Shown here in pieces: positions 8,748-13,428 of a DNA stretch of 13,428 nucleotides; the stretch's first letter is position 1, and each line of letters starts with the position of its first letter. The translations under genes were made by a program, and so were the position numbers. The notes under the pieces are model-generated. The model did no database searches. It saw nothing but the letters and a program-made list of their open reading frames with translations, and had not been told where the DNA came from. The stretch is from positions 1 to 13,428 of the forward strand of contig JAIVGT010000004.1 in the NCBI GenBank assembly GCA_020201485.1, given 5' to 3'. The DNA is from Halobacteriales archaeon. GTDB taxonomy: Archaea > Thermoplasmatota > SW-10-69-26 > JACQPN01 > JAIVGT01.

Positions 8748-9959
8748 CTACGTGGTGTACTTGGCGTTGATCTTGACGTAGTCGTAGGTGAGGTCGCAGC
8801 CCCAGGCCTTGGCCTCGCTCGCGCCGAGGTTCAGGTCGGCCTTGATCTTCACCTCGCCGCTCGCCAGCACGCGGGCCAGGAGCGTCTCGTCGCGCGCCTC
8901 CACCGGCTTGCCCCGGCGGAAGACCGTGACCTGGCCCACGCCGTTGGCGAGCACGAGGTTCACCTTCGTCGGGTCGAGGGCGCAGCCGCTGTAGCCGAGC
9001 GCGGCCAGGATGCGGCCCCAGTTCGGGTCGCGGCCGAACATCGCCGCCTTCACCAGGCTGCTGCCCGCGACCGCCATCGCCGCCTTGCGCGCGTCGCCGA
9101 CGCTCTTCGCGCCGCGCACCTGGACCTCGATGAGGCGCTCCGCGCCCTCGCCGTCGCGCGCGATCTGCTTGCTGATGCTCGTGCAGGCCGCGGTCAGCGC
9201 CTCGAGGAAGCTGTCCCAGCCCTCGCTGCGCTCGGTGAGCGGCTTGTTGCCGGCCAAGCCGTTCGCGAGGATGGCGACCATGTCGTTCGTGCTCCGGTCG
9301 CCGTCCACGGTGATCATGTTGAACGTGTCCTGCGTCACGCTGCGCAGGGCGCGCTGCAGGGCCTTGGGCTCGACGGCGCAATCGGTGGCGAGGAAGCCGA
9401 GCATCGTCGCCATGTTCGGGTGGATCATCCCGCTGCCCTTGGCGATGCCGCCCAGCCGGCACGTCCTGCCCTGGACCTGGAACTCGACGAGGACCTGCTT
9501 CTCCACCGTGTCGGTGGTCATGATGGCCTCGCTCGCGCCCAGGTTCGGGCTGCTCAGCGCCTTGGCGAGCTGCTCGATGCCCTGCTCCACCTTGTCCATG
9601 GGCAGGCGCTGGCCGATGACGCCGGTGCTGGCGACGAGGATGTCCTCGGGCTGCACGCCCGTGACCAGGGCGGCGAGCTTCGCCATGCGGTGCGCGTCCT
9701 TCAGGCCCTGGGGCCCGGTGCAGGCGTTGGCGCACCCGCTGTTGACGACGATGCCGCGCGCCTTGTTGTCCTTGAGGTGCTTCTTGCACACGGCGATGGG
9801 CGCGGCTTGCACCTTGTTCGTGGTGTACACGGCGGCGGCGCTCGCAGGCACCTCGCTGAAGATGAGGGCGAGGTCGCGGCGCTTCAGCTTCAGTCCAGCA
9901 TGCACGCCCACGGCGCGGATGCCTTGCACGTCGCCGATGTTGCCAGTCAGGGTCTTCAT
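8748..9959 (-). CDS. argJ: Glutamate N-acetyltransferase (ornithine acetyltransferase)
   Basis: ArgJ moves the acetyl group from N-acetylornithine to glutamate, making the pathway cyclic; some forms can also use acetyl-CoA. The 403-aa precursor is made as one chain and cuts itself into alpha and beta chains before a threonine. The motif is present: KGSGMIHPNMATML, with Ala184-Thr185 as the expected cleavage site and Thr185 as nucleophile. Other family segments are FTTNKV-like YTTNKVQAAP (45-54), NSGCANACTG (73-82), STGVIGQ (111-117) and the C-terminal DLTYDYVKINAKYTT. The ATG follows the argC TAA with no base between. Whether it is mono- or bifunctional cannot be read from the sequence. No argA or argE is in the window. 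Confidence 0.95.
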   Translation of the reverse strand: MKTLTGNIGDVQGIRAVGVHAGLKLKRRDLALIFSEVPASAAAVYTTNKVQAAPIAVCKKHLKDNKARGIVVNSGCANACTGPQGLKDAHRMAKLAALVTGVQPEDILVASTGVIGQRLPMDKVEQGIEQLAKALSSPNLGASEAIMTTDTVEKQVLVEFQVQGRTCRLGGIAKGSGMIHPNMATMLGFLATDCAVEPKALQRALRSVTQDTFNMITVDGDRSTNDMVAILANGLAGNKPLTERSEGWDSFLEALTAACTSISKQIARDGEGAERLIEVQVRGAKSVGDARKAAMAVAGSSLVKAAMFGRDPNWGRILAALGYSGCALDPTKVNLVLANGVGQVTVFRRGKPVEARDETLLARVLASGEVKIKADLNLGASEAKAWGCDLTYDYVKINAKYTT

Positions 9960-10994
9960 TTAGGGTGTTGCTCCGCTGCGGGGAAGTCCGTCGCTCTCCG
10001 GCAGGCCGAGGGCCACGTTCATGCCCTGGATGGCCTGCCCGGCCGCGCCCTTGACGAGGTTGTCGAGGGCGCTGACGGCGATGATGGTGCGGGTGCGCTC
10101 GACCAGGGTCGCGCTGACGTGGACCTGGTTCGAGCCGCGGACGTTCTTCACGTCCGGCTGGTCCACGAGCTGGACGAAGGGCTCGCCGTCGTACAGCTTG
10201 TGGTAGGCCTTGGTGAGCTGCTCCTGCGTCAAGCCGGCGGGGGCGGGCGCGTAGGCGGTGGTGAGGATGCCCCGGCTCATGGGCACGAGGTGGGGCGTGA
10301 AGGTGACCGCGCCGCTGCCGCCGAGCGCGCGCAGGCCCTGCTCGATCTCGGGCGTGTGGCGGTGCGTGCCGATGGCATAGGCGCGGAGCGCGTCGTGCAT
10401 CTCGGGGAAGTGCAGGTCCTCGCGCGCCTCCTTGCCTGCGCCGCTGACGCCGCTCTTGCTGTCCAGGATGAAGGGCCCGTCGGACAGGCCGAGGCGGACG
10501 AGGGGGGCGAGGGCGAGGAGCGCGCCCGTCGGGTAGCAGCCGGGGTTGGCGATGAGGGTCGCGCCGCGCAGGAGCGGGCGGAACAGCTCGACCTGGCCGT
10601 ACACGGCCTGGCTGAGCAGGTCGGGCGCGGCGTGAGGCTGCTTGTACCACTGCGTGTAGAGCTGCGCGTCCTTGAGGCGCAGGTCGGCGCTGAGGTCGAT
10701 GATGCGCTGGGCCGGGCTGGCCTGGTGGAGCTGGTGCACGAGCTGCGCCGCAGCCCCGTGGGGCAGGCAGCTGAAGACCACGTCGCACTCCCGCAGGCTC
10801 GCCGCCTCGGTCTTGGCGAAGTTTCCGCTGACCGCGCCGGCGAACTGCGGGAGGACGGAGGTCACGGCCTTGCCCACGTGCGAGTTCGAGGTCAGCACCG
10901 TCGCCTTGGCGTGGGGGTGCGCGAGGAGGAGGCGGAGGAGCTCCGCGCCGGTGTAGCCGGTCGCGCCCGCAATGCCGACGGTGACCTGGGGCAT
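9960..10994 (-). CDS. argC: N-acetyl-gamma-glutamyl-phosphate reductase
   Basis: ArgC uses NADPH to reduce acetylglutamyl phosphate to the semialdehyde. It is the first gene of the arg operon. The 344-aa product begins MPQVTVGIAGATGYTGAELL, the dinucleotide-binding loop. It has FSCLPHGAA (75-83), the catalytic-cysteine motif NPGCYPTGA with Cys153, and GTHRHTPEIEQ, which carries the active-site histidine region. I chose the ATG at 10994 because the nucleotide-binding strand follows directly. The frame stays open to 11105, but the extra 37 residues (with scattered Cys, Pro and Arg) have no family match, and the predicted promoter would lie inside them. No strong Shine-Dalgarno precedes it. The TAA stop abuts the argJ ATG. 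Confidence 0.95.
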   Translation of the reverse strand: MPQVTVGIAGATGYTGAELLRLLLAHPHAKATVLTSNSHVGKAVTSVLPQFAGAVSGNFAKTEAASLRECDVVFSCLPHGAAAQLVHQLHQASPAQRIIDLSADLRLKDAQLYTQWYKQPHAAPDLLSQAVYGQVELFRPLLRGATLIANPGCYPTGALLALAPLVRLGLSDGPFILDSKSGVSGAGKEAREDLHFPEMHDALRAYAIGTHRHTPEIEQGLRALGGSGAVTFTPHLVPMSRGILTTAYAPAPAGLTQEQLTKAYHKLYDGEPFVQLVDQPDVKNVRGSNQVHVSATLVERTRTIIAVSALDNLVKGAAGQAIQGMNVALGLPESDGLPRSGATP

Positions 10995-11059
10995 GGCCTG
11001 TGAGCAATCATTGGAGATGCGGGGCTTAAGGTGGATGACGAGAACGGAACATGCCGGGA

Positions 11060-11081
11060 CGCAAATGTCTGGAACGGGACA
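11060..11081 (-). promoter_or_regulatory. Predicted argC-operon promoter with 19-base motif
   Basis: The minus strand at 11081-11063 reads TGTCCCGTTCCAGACATTT. It matches 16 of 19 bases of the plus-strand sequence 11298-11316 in front of the divergent ACT gene. Its right half (TCCAGACATTTGCG, 11073-11060) aligns with the core promoter element seen elsewhere in the window, though more weakly (TTT for TTC). If it works as a promoter, transcription would begin near 11036, giving about 42 leader bases before argC. The extra left half, TGTCCC, is absent from the cupredoxin promoters and could be an operator. Confidence 0.45.
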
Positions 11082-11186
11082 AAATCGCGGCCGAGGGCGG
11101 CCCACGCCCGTTTCGGCGGTGGCGGGAGGCTCCGGGACTCGAAGCGCCCCCGCCCCTGTTTCTCCTGGAACCGCTGCGACCTTCGT

Positions 11187-11228
11187 GGCGGCCTATTTAG
11201 CGCCCATATGAAATTGAAATAGGTCGCC
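11187..11228. repeat. Inverted repeat in the argC/ACT divergent region
   Basis: The 12-base arms GGCGGCCTATTT (11187-11198) and AAATAGGTCGCC (11217-11228) are complementary at 11 of 12 positions around an 18-base centre containing CATATG and AAATTG. This is the most AT-rich patch of a very GC-rich gap. It lies upstream of both predicted promoters, as a shared regulator site would. Alternatively, each arm could hold an outward-facing TATA box (AAATAGG), giving extra promoters with longer leaders. The 348-base gap around it (10995-11342) contains no credible gene. Confidence 0.5.
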
Positions 11229-11297
11229 AGTCGTCGCTTCTCGCAGGTCCGCGCGGGCCCGGCGTGCGTCGGAGTCTCGACAAAACCGGGACGGAAG

Positions 11298-11319
11298 TGT
11301 CCCATTCCAAACATTCTTG
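11298..11319 (+). promoter_or_regulatory. Predicted ACT-gene promoter with 19-base motif
   Basis: TGTCCCATTCCAAACATTC (11298-11316) pairs with the argC-side motif in opposite orientation. The stretch 11306-11319 (TCCAAACATTCTTG) ends exactly 24 bases before the ATG at 11343, the register of the other leaderless genes here. GGGAC (11288-11292) and GTCCC (11299-11303) form a small inverted repeat overlapping the upstream edge. The assignment rests on position and similarity. Confidence 0.5.
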
Positions 11320-11342
11320 GGCCAGGCGCGCTTCCCGGCCGC

Positions 11343-11996
11343 ATGGCCCGCGCGACGGCGAGCACGGCCCAGGTCGTCCGCGAGTACATCGACGCGCACC
11401 CGAGCGTGAAGGACTGCCTCAAGCTCGGCCTCATCAACCTCAGCGCCCTGGCCCGCAGGATCATGGAGGAGGAGGGGGTGAAGAGCGAGGAAGCGGCCCT
11501 CATCGCATGCCGCCGCTACGAGCTCGACCCGAAGGAGAAGATCAACCAGGCGGAGATCGTGCGCGTCCTGCACCGGAGCAAGATCGAGATCCGCACGAAG
11601 GTCGCCATCCTCACCGCACGGCCGAGCTGGAACATCTACGCCAAGCTGGAGCGCGCCATGAGCGCGCTGCGCGGCCGGAACCACCCGCTGCACGTCATCC
11701 AGGGCACGGCGAGCGTGACCATCATCACGGACGAGAGCGTGGCCAAGGAGCTGGAGGACATCATCGGCCGGGAGGACATCCTGAAGCGGCAGGAGGACCT
11801 CGTCGAGCTCGTCGTCACGAGCCCGGACGTCATCGAGGAGGTGCCTGGCATCATGGCCTACCTGAGCACGGCCATGGCGAGCAAGGGCATCAACTTCATC
11901 GAGGTCATCAGCTGCTACAAGGACACGATGTTCGTCGTGGACGAGAAGGACATGGTGAAGGCCTTCGAGACGCTGAACCGCATCACGGGCGGCTGA
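11343..11996 (+). CDS. Archaeal two-ACT-domain regulatory protein
   Basis: A 217-aa soluble protein resembling a conserved archaeal ACT-domain family of unknown detailed function. Residues 1-75 are helical, with the family-like stretch VREYIDAHPSVKDCLKLGLINLSALARRI and ACRRYEL. This part looks like a small winged-helix or adaptor domain but is not proven to bind DNA. Residues about 82-140 (IRTKVAILTARP...SVTIITDE) form a first ACT-like beta-alpha fold. Residues about 149-213 form a second, with the diagnostic EVPGIMAYLSTAMASKGINFIEV and an SCYKDTMFVVDEKD ending. ACT domains usually bind amino acids and change activity or oligomer state. The gene is divergent from the arginine operon and shares a promoter motif with it, so an arginine-linked sensor is a reasonable inference. 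The start is supported by the promoter position. No Shine-Dalgarno is present, fitting a leaderless message. Confidence 0.82.
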   Translation: MARATASTAQVVREYIDAHPSVKDCLKLGLINLSALARRIMEEEGVKSEEAALIACRRYELDPKEKINQAEIVRVLHRSKIEIRTKVAILTARPSWNIYAKLERAMSALRGRNHPLHVIQGTASVTIITDESVAKELEDIIGREDILKRQEDLVELVVTSPDVIEEVPGIMAYLSTAMASKGINFIEVISCYKDTMFVVDEKDMVKAFETLNRITGG

Positions 11997-12011
11997 AACG
12001 CCTCGGAGACC

Positions 12012-12359
12012 TCAGTTGACCACGACCACGCCGCGCATCCAGAAGTGGATCTGGCAGTGGTAGGTGATGACGCCAGCGGTCGGGAAATTGACGCTGACGC
12101 TCTGGCCGGGCACGACGTGGCCGGTGTCGAACTGGCCGCTGTCGCCGCTCGCCGTGTGGTGCTGGAGGGTGAAGTCCACGCTCGTCCACGTGACGCTGCC
12201 GCCCACGGGCACGACCGTGACCGCCGGGGCGAAGCCGGTGACGAGGTCCATGAGCACAGCGGACGGGACCTGCACGGCTGCGACCGGCGCCGGGGCCTGC
12301 GCGGCCAGGGCGAGAGGGGCGGCAAGGGCCAACACGGCGAGGACGAGCAGGGCGCGCAT
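12012..12359 (-). CDS. Secreted cupredoxin (type 1 copper protein), amicyanin-like ligand spacing
   Basis: A 115-aa exported blue-copper-type electron carrier. It starts with a signal peptide (MRALLVLAVLALAAPLALA). The mature cupredoxin domain carries VPVGGSVTWTSVD, the histidine of QHHTAS (His68; His67 adjacent), and the C-terminal ligand loop YHCQIHFWMRGVVVV with Cys102, His105 and Met108. C-x2-H-x2-M is the spacing of amicyanin, shorter than in plastocyanin. The ATG at 12359 is supported by GAGG with an 8-base spacer (12368-12371) and by an upstream promoter element. The reading frame is also open upstream and continuous with the truncated cupredoxin before it, so a longer 221-aa product is possible. 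It ends 15 bases from the convergent ACT gene. Its redox partner is not in the window. Confidence 0.85.
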   Translation of the reverse strand: MRALLVLAVLALAAPLALAAQAPAPVAAVQVPSAVLMDLVTGFAPAVTVVPVGGSVTWTSVDFTLQHHTASGDSGQFDTGHVVPGQSVSVNFPTAGVITYHCQIHFWMRGVVVVN

Positions 12360-12677
12360 GGGACAGGCCTCAGGGCGGCAAGCATGCCCCGGGCCTTGAA
12401 CCTTCTCCGGGAAGGTCACAGTGTAGACGATGTGCGGCCGGAGGTCGAGGTCGAGCGAGCCGTCGAGGATGCTGACCGCGGTGTGCTCGATCTCCTCGTG
12501 GACCTCCCAGCTCACGCTGCCGCCGACCGGGATGTACACGACCGGGGGGCTGAACCCGCCGAGGATGCTGGCCGCGACCTGGTTGCCCAGGACGTTCAGG
12601 ACCGGCTTCGGGGCCACACCGGCCATCGCCGCGGGCGCGAGCAAGGCGAGCAGGGCGAGGGCGAGGAGCGGACGCAT
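12360..12677 (-). pseudogene. Truncated cupredoxin gene running in frame into the next copy
   Basis: From ATG 12677 the frame encodes a signal peptide (MRPLLALALLALLAPAAMA) and about 70 residues of cupredoxin (VPVGGSVSW-like IPVGGSVSWEV, then EIEHTAVS with the first copper histidine at residue 65, to VYTVTFPEK). The strand and loop that should carry Cys, His and Met are absent from all three frames. The sequence instead passes into the next gene's promoter and leader (VQGPGHACRPEACP) and then, without a stop, into its ATG at residue 107. Its own promoter is intact and positioned for a leaderless start. A deletion between neighbouring paralogues would explain this. The remnant cannot bind type 1 copper by itself. 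The full 221-aa read-through product would contain a second, internal signal-like hydrophobic stretch. Confidence 0.65.
12395..12408 (-). promoter_or_regulatory. Predicted promoter of the first downstream cupredoxin (nested)
   Basis: The minus strand reads GGAGAAGGTTCAAG, lying inside the 3' part of the truncated upstream copy. It is 35 bases from the ATG at 12359. By the spacing rule seen at the other genes, transcription would begin near 12371, giving a 12-base leader that opens with GAGG, the Shine-Dalgarno. Confidence 0.5.
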
Positions 12678-12700
12678 GGCCGGGCACGCCCCGGCACAGG

Positions 12701-12714
12701 CATGAACCTTTTCC
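12701..12714 (-). promoter_or_regulatory. Predicted core promoter of the truncated cupredoxin
   Basis: The minus strand reads GGAAAAGGTTCATG and ends 24 bases before the ATG at 12677. GGAAAA would be the BRE-like half and the remainder the TATA-like half. No Shine-Dalgarno follows, as expected for a leaderless transcript. Confidence 0.55.
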
Positions 12715-12768
12715 GCAGGCTGGCTCCCGCTCCGGGGCCGGGAAGGAAAAGGAGCCCGCGACGCGCGC

Positions 12769-13116
12769 TCAGGGGGTGACCACGATGACGCCGTTCATCC
12801 AGGGGTGGATGGTGCAATGGTAGGGCACGACGCTCGGGCCCGCGAACTGCAGCGTGAGGCTCTGGCCCGGGTTCAGGTGCACGTCGAAGCTGGCCGTGCC
12901 GATGGCCGTGACGGTGTGCGGGGCGACATCGCCGTTCGTCCACGTCACGCTTCCGCCGCTGGCCACGACGACCACGGGCGGGCTGTAGCCGGTCAGCACG
13001 TTCATGCTCACCGGGCCGGACACGGCCTGGACGGCGGTGTCCACGGGCGCGAGGGCGCTGGCGGTCAACGGGGCGGCCATCGCGAGGAGCGCGAGGACGA
13101 TGAGGGTGCGGCGCAA
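12769..13116 (-). CDS. Secreted cupredoxin with TTG start, amicyanin-like ligand spacing
   Basis: A 115-aa blue-copper-type protein, the same length as the copy at 12012-12359 and clearly its paralogue. The signal peptide is MRRTLIVLALLAMAAPLTASA. The domain has VASGGSVTWTNGD, VAPHTVTA with His67, and the loop PYHCTIHPWMNGVIVV with Cys101, His104 and Met107. The start is TTG. It is preferred because GGAGG lies 8 bases upstream, and because the first in-frame ATG (residue 12) would cut off most of the signal peptide. The protein is likely a periplasmic-type or cell-surface electron carrier. Three adjacent copies show local duplication; all three have their own promoter element, so they need not be one operon. 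Confidence 0.88.
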   Translation of the reverse strand: MRRTLIVLALLAMAAPLTASALAPVDTAVQAVSGPVSMNVLTGYSPPVVVVASGGSVTWTNGDVAPHTVTAIGTASFDVHLNPGQSLTLQFAGPSVVPYHCTIHPWMNGVIVVTP

Positions 13117-13124
13117 GTTCTTAG

Positions 13125-13129
13125 CCTCC
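13125..13129 (-). promoter_or_regulatory. Ribosome binding site deciding the TTG start
   Basis: GGAGG on the minus strand, with an 8-base spacer to TTG at 13116. It supports the non-ATG start of the cupredoxin gene. Confidence 0.7.
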
Positions 13130-13153
13130 GGGGCGCGGAACCGGCTGCGCCGG

Positions 13154-13167
13154 CATGAAGGTTTTCC
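13154..13167 (-). promoter_or_regulatory. Predicted promoter of the TTG-start cupredoxin
   Basis: The minus strand reads GGAAAACCTTCATG, 37 bases from the TTG. The predicted transcript would start near 13130, with a 14-base leader containing GGAGG almost at its 5' end. The arrangement matches the nested cupredoxin promoter at 12395-12408. Confidence 0.55.
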
Positions 13168-13205
13168 GCGGAGGGAGGCGGGGGCTCGCGAGAACGTAGG
13201 CGCTT

Positions 13206-13264
13206 CGTCCCGCCACGGGACGGGTCCGTGCAGAGAGGGAGGTGGGACGCGGGCTGGGCCCGCG
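13206..13264. other. Two GC-rich hairpins after the edge gene
   Basis: CGTCCCG-CCA-CGGGACG (13206-13222) and CGCGGGC-TGG-GCCCGCG (13248-13264) are perfect 7-base stems with 3-base loops. They lie between the stop of the minus-strand edge gene (13280) and the cupredoxin promoter. They could help end transcription or shield the mRNA 3' end, but no T-run follows and such stems arise easily in GC-rich DNA. Confidence 0.3.
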
Positions 13265-13279
13265 CCCCGTCAACGCCAC

Positions 13280-13428
13280 TCAGAAGCGGTGGATGCCCAC
13301 CGGGTCGCCGAAGTCCACCAAGAGCGGGCCGCTGATGCCGCACTGGCTGATGACGATGGCGTGCCCGACGACGATCTGCGTCCCGGCCGGCAGGCCGAGG
13401 TAGGCCGCGGTGAGCACGACGTGCACCA
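13280..13428 (-). CDS. 3' end of an unidentified gene (start outside window)
   Basis: The minus strand has an open frame from the window edge to TGA at 13280-13282. It encodes 48 residues including VVLTAAYLGLPAGTQIVVGHA and ending GDPVGIHRF. Nearly all third codon positions are G or C, as in the confirmed genes here, which is the main reason to call it. The segment is rich in Val, Gly and Ile and looks beta-structured or hydrophobic. It lacks the cupredoxin ligand loop, so it is not a fourth copy. The family is not recognised. Confidence 0.5.
   Translation of the reverse strand, partial: VHVVLTAAYLGLPAGTQIVVGHAIVISQCGISGPLLVDFGDPVGIHRF

Noticed and set aside
6735..11003. A 1,422-codon plus-strand open frame antisense to the arg operon
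   Set aside because: It is a mirror of the GC-rich codon pattern of six certain genes on the other strand. It has low-complexity Arg/Ala/Val/Gly/Leu composition and no domain.
11024..11031. CTTAAG near argC as a TATA box for a leaderless argC transcript
   Set aside because: It lies in the right distance range but lacks the TTC core and the BRE-like half. The 11060-11081 motif is better supported by its divergent twin.
10995..11105. N-terminal extension of ArgC to a start at 11105
   Set aside because: The nucleotide-binding strand begins right after the ATG at 10994. The extension has no family similarity and would swallow the shared promoter motif.
12045..12779. Plus-strand 244-codon frame over the cupredoxin genes
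   Set aside because: It is antisense to two genes with signal peptides, copper ligands and ribosome sites, and is rich in Asp/Arg/Gly as expected of a mirror frame.

Overview
The window reads as chromosomal DNA of an uncultured, GC-rich archaeon. The evidence is an archaeal-type ACT-domain regulator, small secreted cupredoxins, and core promoters with BRE/TATA-like elements 24-25 bases upstream of start codons (leaderless transcripts). Operon-internal genes instead use Shine-Dalgarno sequences (GGAGG). A Thermoplasmatota-like lineage would fit, but that is inference. TAG, TGA and TAA are all used as ordinary stops.

Layout, left to right. (1) Bases 1-1663 hold genes for exported proteins: the 3' end of a subtilisin-family protease, a cysteine-rich secreted protein 8 bases behind it (probable operon), then, convergent, a 91-aa secreted protein built on three CX5C motifs. 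Hand counts on sampled 60-base lines give about 55-62% GC here against 70-77% further right. Bases 1156-1387, between the convergent genes, show nothing recognisable. (2) Bases 1907-3819 (minus) are a broken CocE/NonD-type acyl-peptidase/esterase lipoprotein gene: a lipobox signal peptide, an in-frame TAG, a one-base frameshift, and a missing N-terminal fold segment, while the Ser/Asp/His region is retained. (3) Bases 3869-10994 (minus) are a complete arginine block in the order argC-argJ-argB-argD-argG-argH. The first five are tightly packed; argH follows a 188-base gap. It covers N-acetylglutamate to ornithine by the ArgJ acetyl-cycling route, and citrulline to arginine. Carbamoyl-phosphate synthase and argF are not in the window. 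(4) Bases 10995-11342 are a divergent regulatory region. It carries an AT-rich near-perfect inverted repeat, and two outward-facing copies of a 19-base motif that overlap the predicted promoters of argC and of the divergent ACT-domain gene. (5) Bases 11343-11996 (plus) encode the two-ACT-domain protein, a candidate amino-acid sensor. (6) Bases 12012-13116 (minus) hold three tandem cupredoxin genes with signal peptides. The middle one has lost its copper-ligand C-terminus and runs in frame into the next. (7) At the right edge is the 3' end of an unidentified minus-strand gene.

The main new observation is a promoter family, roughly GGARAAnnTTCAYG. It lies exactly 24 (three genes) or 25 (one gene) bases upstream of the start codon at four probable leaderless genes. 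Two cupredoxin genes have the same element plus a 12-14 base leader that starts with a Shine-Dalgarno sequence. A motif shared by the arg operon and the ACT gene suggests a local arginine-linked regulon. No defence system, CRISPR array, RNA gene or insertion sequence was seen.
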